Notes: generated by a model not told the origin, from the sequence alone. A DNA stretch of 64,000 bases from Rhyacophila brunnea (GCA_022495005.1 JAGYXB010000460.1:434001-498000), one strand, 5' to 3'; positions 1 through 11,780 are shown, numbered from the stretch's first letter. Made by a program: numbers and translations.

Positions 1-342
1 TTTATAGATAGAATAATATTTTTTATTTATTATAGTTTGGTTTAGGCAGGGCTTAATGAAATAAAAAAAATGAACCAATAATATGTGTAATATGTATTTT
101 TAATCCAACGAAAACAAATAACTATGAATGAAAAAGTGTGCACAATTTTGTCGTATCGCCCAAATTAGGCCAAAACTATTATGGTTTCGTTTGGGCAGGG
201 TTTAATTGATTTTCAAAAACTAACTAACACCATCTGTAAATTGTAGTCTTAGTTCAATAAAAACAAATACATATGACTAACAAAGTTTAGTGTGCACTAT
301 TTATAGCGAATCTTAACAGCCTACCTCCACCCTTCGCCACTG
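1..342 (+). mobile_element. hAT-like non-autonomous element, family H, right part (left end outside window)
   Basis: This is the right-hand part of a repeat that recurs at 12741-13316, 24922-25775 and 42517-43070. Its right end reads AGCCTACCTCCACCCTTCGC followed by CACTG, the inverted complement of the left end (CAGTGGCAAAGGGTGGAGGT) of the copy at 12741. Internal landmarks shared by all copies are a paired motif (TTTGGTTTAGGCAGGGCTTA, seen twice about 170 bp apart) and a subterminal segment with TGTGCACTATTTATGGCG. No coding capacity is visible. Assignment to hAT rests on the CAGTGGC termini and the 8-bp target duplication seen at two related copies. Confidence 0.8.
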
Positions 343-368
343 GTCCACGCGATTAGAGAACTCTCCCC

Positions 369-1150
369 CAGTGGCGAAGACTCCATACTAGGCGATTATT
401 TAAAGCCTACCTTCTTAAGATAAATATTTTTTAATTGCATATTGACATATTTATATACTTAATCACTTCATTATTTTATGTTATATAAAAATAATTGATT
501 TTGCCAACGAGAGATGTTGTATATAAAGGAATGTATTACAGTATTACACAGTTTACAAAACAACTGCAAAGGTATTAAAAAATATACCACAGCGCGCCGT
601 AAATAAATATTAAACGCCGCGACGTCTCGACGTAAATAAATCTCCGATTATGTGTGAAATAATTCAAAATTTTTTTCGTATGGACTTTACGTCTCGTAAC
701 CTCAGCAAGTCTGCTGATTTGTACGAAATAAGGTAAGCTCCTATCGCAGAGCCTAAAACATTCGCACATAATAATGTTGTCATGACTGCGCACTTTGTCC
801 AAAATCATTAATAATTAGATAATTAAAAAAATAATTTCAACGGCGTTTAATCGAATATTAATAAATAAGTACGTATAGTTTGTTTTTATAAATAAAAATA
901 AATTTTATCTAATGATTTTTGATGGGTATACATGTTTTGAAAAATATGTAATTTAAACACATCGCTCATTTTTATGTCGTCAACGGGTTTTTGAAGTTTC
1001 ATTGAATTAGTGTGTTGTTGTCATTTACTAGTGTCTAGGTATTCATTACTAGTAAATATCGTACTATTCTCGTAAGTATACCTGACAAGTGTGCTCTTTT
1101 TATCAGATCTCCACAGCCTACCTCTTTCCAAAAGTCACCCTTCGCCACTG
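369..1150. mobile_element. hAT-like non-autonomous element with exact 8-bp target duplication
   Basis: Termini are CAGTGGCGAAG on the left and CTTCGCCACTG on the right, a perfect 11-bp inverted repeat. The flanking octamer CTCTCCCC occurs at 361-368 and again at 1151-1158, which is the target-site duplication length expected of hAT transposons. The last ~45 bp contains AGCCTACCTC and ACCCTTCGCCACTG as in family H, but the interior differs, so this is a sister element or a derivative with a replaced interior. It has no transposase. A minus-strand open frame inside (575-808) has no recognisable domain. Confidence 0.85.
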
Positions 1151-1158
1151 CTCTCCCC

Positions 1159-4100
1159 TTAATTAAATAAATCGATACATTTATATCTGTTTTCTTTTTT
1201 TCAATTCATCCAAAAATATTTTTCAGTTTCCATATTTCATAGGCAATTAATTACATTTTCTTTTGACTACACATAGTAAACTCCCTTAATTGATATTCGG
1301 ATTTAATATTTATACATAACCCACTAACGGAACCCTCTGAATAAAGATTAGAAAGCGTATTGGAACAAACGTAATAAGAGTTTCAATCATAAATTTCTTT
1401 GATGGTTTAAATTGTGAATTGAAAAATCGTTCAGATACCCAAACGTCCTACTTACTACCTATAAATTGCAGATGAACAGCGTTTTAAATGGGCCACTCTG
1501 TATTATCGGGTTCTCCATTTTCATTTAACGAAATACTCAAGTGGAACAATTTAAACCACAAAAACCTACTGATGGAAACCGGGGTCCTTTTCCCCGGTCA
1601 CAGTGGTGTAGCAAAATATTCAATTTCAATGTAATAATTAATATCTCTAATATTGTACAGTTTATTCCCATATTTAATCGAATGCAAACCCATATTTCCT
1701 ATTACATATTCTATTATTTATTAACCGCAAAAGTTATAACTCAGGGATGGATTTATCAACCCAGTGTCTCAAAATTGATAAAGGTGCACGGGTCTTTACA
1801 AACGTTTAAATCACATCGAGAATTTTCGACTAATAATAATTGCCAGTACCAATTATCGTAATTTATAATTAAAAAAATATTTACGTAACACTAGTGACCA
1901 AAATTAATTATATTCACTTGCTCTAATCTCAATATAGTCTGAAATGTTAATATTAATCAATTTTGATGATGGGTAAGTGATTATTAGACATTATTTTATA
2001 TGCCCCATCTCCACCCGCCATGTATAATATGCAGCCGCGGTATATGCACGGCCGCCTTCCATGTCGCTATAAACCTGTCAGAATGAAAAGATTGTAGTGC
2101 CACGCTTCCTTGTGCCGAAGCGATGCTGCACGGGACTAATATAGTAACCATGCACCTTAGTACTTAAAGAAAGAGTTTTAGAAAATAAAAAGCATCTGGA
2201 CTTGCTCTGCCGTCATTTATCTTTAATGACATGAAGTGTCCTCTGTATCCATGTACTAAAACTCTGCCGAAACAGAGGAGTCAGGAGTTGAAAGTAATGA
2301 ATTTAAGGAGGGATCGAAATTATTCCGTCCTCCATATTATGACACTGCAAATTTTTCAAATTAGACAATAGGAACAGCTAAAATAGTACTTATTGATTCT
2401 ACAGCTTGACCCAATACATATAACCCGAAGGACCCTTCAAACGTAAAATTAGTCCTCGAAGCGGTGGACTATATTATCAGCAGGTGTAATTGCGATCATA
2501 GAGAAGGGGGGTGCGTATAGTTTGAAGTAACGCATAGATAGACAATGACTGGCACTGATCTTGAAGATAAACGGTAGCTTTTGCAGGTTACGTATTCCCA
2601 GGATATGGAGTCGAACTTGTTACATTACGGAATATAAATGTATAGTTTTAAAGATAGTACTTCACCTGCAGAAAATCGGAGAGAGAGTTAGCGGGTGAGG
2701 TCTCTATAGCTGGGTTAAATCACAACTGCCAGACGTTATAGTGGGGACATTAACTTTCGCACTATTATAAACTTACTGTTAAAAGGCCACATACATAATT
2801 TTTATATTGTACAGATATCTAGAGTACTTTTTCTTTCTTAAATTTGATTAATCAAATAATTATTAATTTCCCCCTCCGTAAGGTGGACCACTGCTCTGCC
2901 CAGAGCTATGGAATTTAAGAACACGATTTAGATATCCCAATTAAAATTCAATGACCATGTGCAAACATTTATTCTGAAATATTCTTTGATATCGCAATGC
3001 AGAGAAGGAAAGGGGGGCAAGCGAAGAATTTCAGTGAAAGCGGCGAAATAAATTTACGCTTCACGTGAAGCCTCTTCAAACAGGATATGAGGCGAACCAA
3101 TCGGTTGAAAGAATAACAAAAGGTAAATAACTAACGTACTTCAACCATTCCATACAAGTCAGTGGTAGAAATTTTAAATGAGTCACTCAATTGTAAAATG
3201 ATTAAGTTAAGTTATACAATATAACCTATGTTAACATTTTAGCTATGCTTAATGTATTCTTTAAAAACCATTCGAAATTATAGTAGTTGTAGCATATTAT
3301 TGTACGTAAACTATAGTTACCATTAGGATATATAGGTACTAACTATGAATATAGTACAGTTTTCAATGCTGGTAATAACGTAATCATTATAACTAGGAAA
3401 CCCACAAGGAACTGGCTTATCCTATCAGCAGGTCTATTAATTCTTAACGGTTATCACTTTAGCACGTTTCCGTTATTTTTATTAATCAAATTTAGCGTGG
3501 AAGGCATTCTATGAACAATAAATAAATATAATTCACAATACGACGAAAATTTAGATTGGTAGACATGTCGGTCAAATTCGGATATGTTCGTAATGCCGAA
3601 CTTAAGCGGATAAAGCCGAACGAGCGCCATCTAGTGGATAATGAGCCGAACACAAGAATTTTGTATTGACACGTCAGACATATCAACATAACCTACAATT
3701 TTCTAAGTCATGTCATTGCGAGTGCAGTAAAACAATCGGATCTTACGTCTCAATTCTCATTATGGAAAATTGACATACTCTGTCTCGTTCTAGTAAAAGT
3801 TCTACTTCTTAAAGTTAGCACGGCATCACCTTTTGACAGTTTAGACGGTTAACTTTTTTACATAATTAACCGCCAGAATACGTAAAGTGACAAATGTGAT
3901 ATATTTATCACAATTAGCTCTTTTTGATGGTAAGTGATATGTTAGAATAGGCCTGCAATATAATTGGACATGATCTCGAGTGTGGAAAAATCGACTTAAA
4001 AGCGTTTTAAAGAATGTGATAATATTATATTCAATAATTATGTCTTTCTCATAATATGCATGGAAGTTTGTTAAGTAAGCATAACGCGCCTTTTATATTT

Positions 4101-5170
4101 TATGAAAGTTGGTGCGCTTTGTGTCCATTGGTTTTATGGCCTAAAGTAAAAGCCAACCCTGCTTCAAAACTGCTACCACTCTTGGTAGTATAAGCCAGTT
4201 CCCACTAATGTTGTGTTACATGGTTATAACCTTATTATAACGATTTGTTCTGACTGATTAGTTTTCAGGTTCACACAGGGGAGAGGGTATGTGGCTCCCT
4301 TGAAGTGACAGACCATCGTCAAGGAGTCTATGGGCCAAAAAATCGCTTACTTTTTTGGGAGTCACAGCAAACTTTAGGGGGTCAGAGTTAAGAAAATACT
4401 ACAATTATATGAAAAACGATAATTAACATTCAATAAGTAAATTACTTTAACTTATATATTAATTTATAAAAATAGTATATTTCAATAAAATGCAATAGTG
4501 TTCACAAGGAAATGTTTTATGAAAAAACAAATCAATTCCACTTGACTGAGGAAATGTTTCACTCAGGGGTCCGTGGGACATCAAATGGGAATTGTCTTTA
4601 CGTTGTTGTGCTTTGGAACAGTATTACACCATTTATTAGTGATAAACAATAATTATTTAGAGAATAAATACCTAACTGGTGCTAAGTGTGATATCTTTTA
4701 GATATTCTCTCTAGATGTATTAAAGACGTACTTTATTAAACGAACAATTAATTATAGGGGGAAAAGAAAAAAAACTGTCGACACTGGAGATCGAATTTCA
4801 ACAGTTTTGGAAACCACATTGCATATATCTCATGTAATTTTTGCAATAAGACCTCGTTGCTAGCAGTATTCAACTCAATGCGGAATGTCTGAAACTCGAT
4901 CAGAACCAAAATACTGAATGTTCAATATTTACATACAATGATTCATAAAACTCTGTTAAAACAACGATATAAGTATAACCATTACAAATTTAATATCACT
5001 ATCAATTTTACGGACCTCTGGCCTAGAGTATAATAAGAAGTATTTATTATAAGTGTTATAAGAAGTTTTAGTTCAGTATAGCATTACATAATCAAATTTT
5101 TAAACAGAACAAGGTAGTAATTAATTATTTCTAATAAAATTATTTTCTGAGTACCTTCGTCCTATGGTTG
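1159..5170. other. Anonymous non-coding stretch
   Basis: No convincing coding frame or structured RNA is seen. Small open frames at 1541-1861 and 3492-3689 match nothing I recognise. The block at about 1990-2160 and 2500-2760 is less AT-rich than its surroundings. The motif GCGCCATCTAGTGG near 3626 is of a kind common in insect intergenic repeats. A GC-richer segment near 4260-4385 may be a decayed transposon end, but I cannot pair it. Confidence 0.5.
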
Positions 5171-5184
5171 CTAATATAATAAAC

Positions 5185-5600
5185 ATGGCCCCCATAAGGG
5201 GAAGGGCTGACAGGGCTCTAGCCTGGGGGGGCTGGGCCCATGGGGGGCTCGGCGTAGCGAGTCGACCAAATAAGTGAGATAAACACACATAAAAAACTTG
5301 CTCTAATAATAAAAAAATCGCCTGCGGCGCTATTTTCCTACACTAATTGTTATCTTTTCAAATATGTGATTGTGTGATATAATTTATAGTTGTGTCATTA
5401 CTTGATTATTCCATAATTCAATTGGATGTAAGTAATGAAAATACACCAAATACTCTTAATTTTACCGTGAATACCATTTAGGAAATGCTACTGTAGAGCA
5501 TCAAACTGCCTTTAACCTTGGCGATAGGTAGGGGGGGCGACAAAGATCTTAGCCTCGGGGCCCGATTTCGTATGTGGGGGGCATGATAATAAAGTATTTA
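5185..5600 (+). repeat. Dispersed repeat with G-rich ends, copy 1 (decayed transposon)
   Basis: The segment shares two blocks with 54175-54660 in reverse complement: GTGAGATAAACA followed by TCGCCTGCGGCGCTATTTT, and GCGATAGGTAGGGGGGGCG. Both copies have G/C-run boundaries around an AT-rich core. The copy at 54175 starts CAGTGCTCCGCAACC, resembling hAT-type termini, so a non-autonomous DNA transposon is the most likely origin. No coding potential. Confidence 0.5.
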
Positions 5601-7010
5601 GTAAATTTTGAAATGATGATTTTCTTGAACACTTTTATGTTGAAAATAATAATGTATTTTAGATTAATAATCCTATAGTTTACTTTTATATGTCGCTACA
5701 AATATAAAGCTCTTTCCTTATATTGGTACATTGAAAGTTCCCAAAGTCAACGTATAAGAAATCAATTTCCCGATTGCCTAGAGAAAGGCGTCACTGTTTA
5801 TTTTGTACACTAATTTTCCTGCCTGAAAGCAACTTTCTAAGCTAACTTTTCCTCCGGCTGGATGGCGCTGGCGTCGTATTTCCCATTGAATTTAAAAAAA
5901 ACTTTTAAGGGGATGACAATCAATCTTCGCCACCAGCTTAATGATTGATGAAATTCATTTTTTTCTCCCGTCTCCAATAACCATTTTGTCGCAACTTTGT
6001 TATTCTAATATTTCCACATTATAAAAGTGACAAACATTTTTCTTTTTGTGTTATCAATCATTTTTTTTTATTTTAACATGAAACTAGAGATGAGAGAATT
6101 GGCATCCTTTTTTAAATGGCATATATGATAATACTTCACTATCTTGTAAATACTAATTAATTATTTTTTTATTCTACGACTAATTCACAAGATTTTAAAA
6201 TATAACATTCTTTACTAAAGTAGGTACATAATTTTAAAATAGATACCTCAGAAACATACATACTTACTAGATTTTTTTTAAATACGACGCGGGGTATAAT
6301 TATTTAAGCCCGCAATCATTGCAATAGATCCTCGGATCCAGGCCTATATCCTATTTAATTACAACTAAATTAACTAGTAGCATTTACAACTTTAGCGAGA
6401 TTTTTTTTATATGTATTATAATTATTATAGTTATGTTTCTGAGATTCTATTCTATTCACTGAATAGTAAAATACCAAATTTATTAAATTATAAGCAAATA
6501 AAAATACCTTATGACTAATTTTGTGGACAGCTGATCCTGACGTTGGCCATGAATCAAGGTAAGTATCCATTATTAAATGATACCTAGATTAAAACCATAA
6601 AATTCGGTTCCCAATATTAACGCAATTAGAAAAGCACTTCAGTTGTAATACTTGTAATCAATAATATATTATACTACGAGTTAATTTCGTCATAATTAGG
6701 TGGCATGCAGGTAGTTCAACTAAAAAAGCACGTTGGTTCGATTACGATAATTACGATGGATGAGAATTCAAGTCCCAACCGACGAAAGTCTTTTTTCTAT
6801 TAATACTTATATTAAATTTATGAGGTATCCTGACAAATACATTTCGTACCAACAAGGCAATGTCGGGTTAATGGCAATTATATAAAAATATATTATTATA
6901 TTCATAATTTTATTTGGTTCTATATAAATAACTGTGAAATTAATGAAACTTGTAGTTTTTGTTTAAAAATTCTAATTGTGAATAAGTATTATTTCAATTA
7001 ATTACTTAGT
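5600..7010. other. Anonymous AT-rich stretch
   Basis: Mostly A/T runs with no coding signal. A weak tRNA-like patch lies at about 6700-6780 (B-box-like AATTCAAGTCC), possibly a very decayed SINE head, too weak to call separately. Confidence 0.4.
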
Positions 7011-7011
7011 C

Positions 7012-7310
7012 AGGCTGGCCAATGCACTACCGAGAGATGTAGACATGTTTAGCGATGCATTATGTATTCTGTTTTTAAAATTCTATTTTATTGTTTAATT
7101 TGTATTTTTTTTAATTATTGCTTTTTGTTTATTTTGTTTCTTTTCTATAAAATTATTATTTTTTTGTTTATTTTTCTCTACCTTGTTTTTTCGCTAGTTG
7201 ATTTACTTGTACTTTTTATTCTAAATGTCATGTTGCGAACGTCTTGAATTAATAATTTGTTATTTGCTCATTGTTTTTTTTTTTTTTAAATAAATAAATA
7301 AATAATAATA
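7012..7310 (+). mobile_element. Jockey-type LINE, 3' end fragment
   Basis: The start reads RLANALPRDVDMFSDAL in one frame, the sort of C-terminal end typical of Jockey-clade reverse transcriptase ORFs. It is followed by a T-rich 3' untranslated region and a terminal AAATAAATAAATAAATAAT tail. The closing part (CGAACGTCTTGAATT and a T-rich run before the tail) resembles the ends of the two other Jockey fragments at 44790-45510 and 52900-53820. It is 5'-truncated as usual for LINEs. Confidence 0.55.
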
Positions 7311-7445
7311 CTTTTATAATATTATCTTAAATCACGATATAATCCATTAACGACAATTTTATTCTAGGACTGCTATGTGTAGATATTTAATAATATTTTG
7401 ATGTGCCACTTTAATTATTTGTCAAATAAAAATAAATAAAAACAT

Positions 7446-7527
7446 TGGCCCGTGAAGGATTCGAACCTTCAACCTCCAGAATTTTGTATCAAAGCTTGGC
7501 GCTCTAACCTATTTGAGCTAACGGGCC
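7446..7527 (-). tRNA. tRNA gene or tRNA-like pseudogene, isotype not assignable
   Basis: On the minus strand the sequence folds as a tRNA. The 7-bp acceptor stem (GGCCCGT with ACGGGCC) and discriminator A, the D stem (GCTC with GAGC) and the T arm (GAAGG, TTCGAAT, CCTTC) are all perfect. The anticodon arm is abnormal: CCAAG opposes TCTGG with an A-C and a G-T pair around a 14-nt loop instead of 7. This could be a short intron or insertion in the loop, or a broken pseudogene. No CCA is encoded, as expected for a nuclear gene. The acceptor sequence resembles insect tRNA-Ile, but the anticodon cannot be read reliably. Confidence 0.55.
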
Positions 7528-7934
7528 GACCTCATATACCGACATTAAATTGCTTTTAAAGTAGAAAAATGAGTCATTGCTAGTTCCGTGTTTAGTAGTA
7601 TAGATACACGTAGATAGATAAATTTAGTCGACACTAAACAATGTTCAAATAAAACACCTAGGTACTTCATAAAATTCATTATAATTCGCTTATCTTTGTT
7701 TTATGTTCTAAATACATTTTATTTTTGATTAAACTTATTCTGAAATCAAAATAGTACCTATCGATTTAATCAGTAAAATTAGCACTGCCCATAAATATTT
7801 AACTTTCTGATGTTTTAAATAGGTATATCTAATAAAAAGTTGTTTTTAATTTCTCTCAATTTTCTCACTTAAGTATAAAAATCTTTATTATGAAACCTAT
7901 CCGGAAATTAATATAGTATGTACGAACGTTTTTT

Positions 7935-8260
7935 ATTTTCATATGTAATTTCTTTCTGTTTTGTGTTCTTCTTATTTTCTATTTTGTTAGTCTTCAAAAT
8001 GCGGCTTTCGTGGTGCAGTGGGCAAGGCATTGGCCTTCCACCCGAGAGTTCTGGGTTCGATTCCCGGTCATGACAACAACATTTATGTGTTTTTTTCAAA
8101 GCCTGGGTATTTGTGATTGTTCAAAATTACTATCAACCACCTTGTATGAAAAAGCAGGGACATGGTTATTAATAATTCTTAAAAAAAAAATATTATAATA
8201 TATATAATATGAAAACTTTTCTGGTTACAATAACGTCTCTCTAATCTATTTGTATAAATA
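7935..8260 (+). repeat. Older dispersed repeat carrying the SINE at 8001-8195
   Basis: The left part (TATGTAATTTCTTTCTG, GTGTTCTTCTTA and TTTTGTTAG) and the right part (AAACTTTTCTGGTTACAATA) match 18832-18960, where they lie close together without a SINE. The locus is therefore an old repeat split by a younger SINE insertion. The nature of the host repeat is unknown; T-rich composition suggests an old LINE 3' UTR. Confidence 0.5.
8001..8195 (+). mobile_element. tRNA-derived SINE, family S1, full-length-like copy
   Basis: The head has a polymerase III A box (TGGTGCAGTGGGCAAGGC) and B box (GGTTCGATTCC) spaced as in a tRNA gene. The body reads CAAAGCCTGGGTATTTGTGA, then GATTGTTCAAAATTAC, and ends GGTTATTAATAATTC plus A10. 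The same body occurs at 43500-43650, where the B-box part is missing. The upstream and downstream flanks match a contiguous repeat at 18832-18960, which supports insertion. A clear target duplication was not found. Confidence 0.75.
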
Positions 8261-8599
8261 TTTATAAGCAATGTAACTGTATGTTTTCATCCATAAACAA
8301 AAAAATGTTTATTTTGAGAGAATCGAATAATTAAATGGAATGGAAATGAAAATTCCCCCCTTTTTGGATGTTTATTTGAAAACCTAATATAAGGAACGTA
8401 TCAGTGTAGGATTCAGATTTAAAGCATCGTTAACAATACTTAATTAAATTTTATAAAACTAAAGTTAATTTTTTGAATAAAGTTTTGTCTTTGAGTAACA
8501 AAGTTATATTATTGCAGAATGCAACTGATTACTCGATCGATTACTTTCAATTCAATTATATGGGTTCGTCTATCCAGCCGGTTTAAGGGCACGTCGTTT

Positions 8600-8935
8600 A
8601 CCGCCCCTTGGATCTAACGTTTGTCCACTCGCCGAGCGACGTGTCCAGCATATTACCATATCATCCGCTTAGCGATCTCACATCGTGAACTCTTGTCTGC
8701 TTTCTTATCAATTGGTTTATTTTGTGGTATTTCCGCGTTATGTTCTACATGCACCTTTCCATGCCACGTTGCGCTACTTGTATATTTTAGATTTCTCTAA
8801 CATTAGGAGTCTATGTTTCACACGCATATTATGTGAGCACTGGTAGCATACATCGGTTAAATACTTTACGCTTAAAACACAATGGAAGGTCATTTTTTAA
8901 GATACTATTTAGATGCACAAATGCACTCCATGCCA
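8600..8935 (-). mobile_element. RTE-type LINE, C-terminal ORF fragment
   Basis: On the minus strand a decayed frame reads QRGMERCM, followed by tryptic-like RK and IRKQTRV segments. This is the region just upstream of the WAGHV motif in the LINE family also seen at 28610-28830, 39340-39720 and 43190-43450. Stops and frameshifts show it is dead. The plus-strand open frame that overlaps it (8833-9303) is largely a shadow of this fragment in its first third. Confidence 0.55.
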
Positions 8936-9659
8936 GTTCAGTTCTGCCAAAAATCTCATCATACATGCCACCGTCAATAATTGTTATCTATGATAAACGT
9001 AGCTGTTATAAAATAATATATGGCATGCACATTTGTTTACGTTCACTTATAACAAACCGTTATGGAAAAACATGTAAGTATTTTTTTTATATGACATACG
9101 ACACGGCTGATTATTCGTTTAACTGTATAAAATATTGCATTTTCATATATGGAAATGTAAGAAACTTAAAATGTGCACACATATTAAACGCCAATACAAT
9201 TTTATTAATGTTCACCACTAATATTCCGATACTGTTATCGTTTGCGCTTCTGTGCTCTGATCTGATTGAACATTGGAAAGATCTTGAAGTAACTAATAGA
9301 TAAAACACTACAAATAAATATATGTAAATATTCTGAATTATATACCTTTTTCGTAGACTATAAAACCAAATTAATGGGAAATTTTTTATTACACAAAATG
9401 ATGTCCAAAAAGAGCTTGATTTATAGTTCGGCTCTAATCCGAGAGAATTCTATCGTCAATGAATTGAAAATTTCAAGGCAAGACATATTAAATAACAATG
9501 AAAAAATTACGTTTGATTAACCCTAAAACCAACATTTTTAAAATATCATTTTAAACATTATAAATATACCGTAATATTTGTGGGATCACCCAATTCAATG
9601 GATTATTTTCCAACTCCTAGAGTACCTACAGTAACAGTTTTATTACATAACGAAACTAC

Positions 9660-9800
9660 CCATTCTACCCATTCACTGCGGACCAGTTAATTACTATTTA
9701 ACTACCACATTTAATTAACATGCTAATAGTATCGAATGGCCATCTAATGGCAACGCACCAGTTGCGTTGAACGCAAAATTACCCCGTGCTTAGGGCATCG
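9660..9800 (+). repeat. Dispersed repeat family E, copy 1
   Basis: Shared landmarks are a run like ACTACCACATTTAA, then CATGCTAAT, TCGAATGGCCA, and a GCAACGC or GCGTT palindromic patch. Further copies lie at 10015-10140 and 44276-44400 in the same orientation and about 51540-51650 inverted. No coding capacity; the class is unknown. Confidence 0.45.
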
Positions 9801-10014
9801 CTAGAAAGGAGACACCACAGAAGTTTTCACATTTCTGAATTTATATTTTATTTATCAATTTATTTAACTAAATAATGGTTGAGAGTCACTAGGGTTGTGA
9901 CATTACGACTATGCATCCGACACTTATCCGATTTTCTAATGGGTGTGTATCTGAATTATTTATAAACCGTTTTAACTCAAAAAACAATGAATCGAAGAAA
10001 ACGATATCCGCCAT

Positions 10015-10140
10015 CACATTGAATGCTGACTTTATAATTACTTTATAATTACCACATTTAAAATAGCATGCTAATTATATCGAATGGCCACCTGATCATT
10101 ACGCGCTAGGTGCGTCTTTAGCGTCCAATGAGTTAATGGC
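10015..10140 (+). repeat. Dispersed repeat family E, copy 2
   Basis: It carries ATTACCACATTTAAAATAG, CATGCTAATTATATCGAATG and GAGTTAATGGCA, the last shared with the copy at 44276-44400. It sits 215 bp after copy 1, so the two might be parts of one tandem or composite element. Confidence 0.45.
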
Positions 10141-10798
10141 ACTATTATATTATTATATTATATATTACGCACGATAGAAAGCATCATGAAACATCTCAGT
10201 GGTCCTTCAATGAGATATCATGAAGACTGCAGAGTTACTTAAGCTATCATTAAGAATGTAACGATTATAATTAACAGTACGGAACAACTATTGCTACTTT
10301 ACGTAATTTTATGAATTTAATAAATCGTCCATGCTGTGGCATTCCTTGGTAAATATTTTGAGTCCATGCTTGAAGATGTAAACAAGCTACGGTGGCGGAG
10401 TAATATCGCTAGTAGCGTATTGCTTTTGCCATATAACCAATACTGGCACTCAGTTTGTTATTTATAGTGACTTTAGCAAAGCAGATGAGACAAATAATGC
10501 TGACGGATATCTCGGCAGAGGGTTGCATTTCTCTTTATGAATTCACTCATACATTTCGGATATACAAATATTACAAACATTGTCCACTTTCAGAGCTATT
10601 TATTTTAAAATTAGGTAGAGAGCTCATCTTAGTATTTACGAAAAGCACTTAAATTCATGTTAATTATTAAGAACTTTATGCTGTCATCTATAATTTATAA
10701 ATCTTGTTCAGTCTTTACCTTTCCAGCATCTGTCTCAATCTACATCTTACCACGCTATTCTGCAATTAAGACTATAATATCTTATGCAAACTGGACCA

Positions 10799-11107
10799 GT
10801 GGGTCTATTCTATACTTATCGAACACTAAATTGATAAATAGTATCAAACTTAGGGTAGGTTTGTATCAAAATATTAGCACTTATTGTAACAATTACACGA
10901 AGCCGGTTTTTATTGTTGCAATAAGTGCGATATTTTAACAGCAGCAAGATAAGTGCTGTTAAAATATAGCACTTATTGCAACAATAAAAACCGGCTTCGT
11001 GTAATTGTTACAATAAGTGCTAATATTTTGATACAAACCTACCCTAAGTTTGACAATATTTTTCACTTTATCACTTTAGCGGTCGATAAGCATAGAATAG
11101 ACCCACA
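10799..11107. mobile_element. Palindromic foldback element with near-perfect ~99-bp inner arms
   Basis: Bases 10845-10943 and 10954-11052 are inverted complements with very few differences, around a 10-nt loop. The symmetry continues less perfectly to the outer ends (GGGTCTATTCTATACTTATC at 10801 against GATAAGCATAGAATAGACCC before 11104). Each arm also contains a smaller inverted repeat (GCACTTATTG and CAATAAGTGC), so the unit can fold into a branched cruciform. The core GCACTTATTGTAA motif recurs in the foldback at 59256-59549. Three open frames across the region arise only because repeats lack stops. Confidence 0.85.
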
Positions 11108-11395
11108 GGTCTCTGTTTGTCTTCCAGCTTCCTGAATGTCAATGACTTTACCATATATGTGATTTATCTATCCTGTGTACATCGAAGACTGTCTAATTTG
11201 ATAGACCGTTGATGGGTCTGAAGATACCATACAGTACAATCCTCACAAATGAGGCCAACACTCTTTCCATGATTTTAGTCATGCACTAGATCTCCAAACC
11301 ATATATGACAAGTTTACTGGTCTTATTAGTGTTTTGTACAATATGCATTTCAAGTGTCAGTTCAATGCCTTAGCTAGTAGCCATAGAACATAATA

Positions 11396-11780
11396 TGAAG
11401 CGCCTAGTTTCAAAATCCCCTAAAACGGTTTTTAAAAATTCTTGAGTTAGATGTGTATTTAGATGGATATTTTTATTACCTATATGATGATCAAAAATTG
11501 AACTTAAAAAAAAGCCAAAAACCGTCAATACGTATGATCAAAATTTACGGTAAATTTCAAAACCCGCTAAAATGGTTGGCTGTGCTTTTCAAATACCCCT
11601 AAAATGGAAAGCCAAAATACTCTTTAGAATGTAACGAATTAAAAAATAAATACATAAAGCTCCCAGATTTAATAAATATGTTGTTTTCTCATTTTTCTCA
11701 AAACTACGTAAAATCGTTTTTCTCATTTTTCTCAGAACTACCTAAAATCGTTTTAGGGGCTTTTGAAACTAGGCGCTTCA
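11396..11780. mobile_element. 385-bp MITE-like element with ~32-bp terminal inverted repeats
   Basis: The left end starts TGAAGCGCCTAGTTTCAAAA and continues TCCCCTAAAACG. The right end is the inverted complement with one difference, ending GGCGCTTCA. The interior repeats the end-like phrases CCCTAAAATGG and ACTACCTAAAATCG, with a short direct duplication near 11686-11752. There is no ORF. The target duplication is not clear: the flanks are ...CATAATA and CATATCG..., so the superfamily is left open. Confidence 0.75.

Noticed and set aside
8833..9303. 156-codon plus-strand open frame
   Set aside because: Its first third is antisense to a decayed LINE fragment, the remainder is AT-rich with no domain, and a minus-strand frame overlaps it.
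10657..11135. Open frames over the palindrome
   Set aside because: They read through inverted repeat arms and have no protein features.
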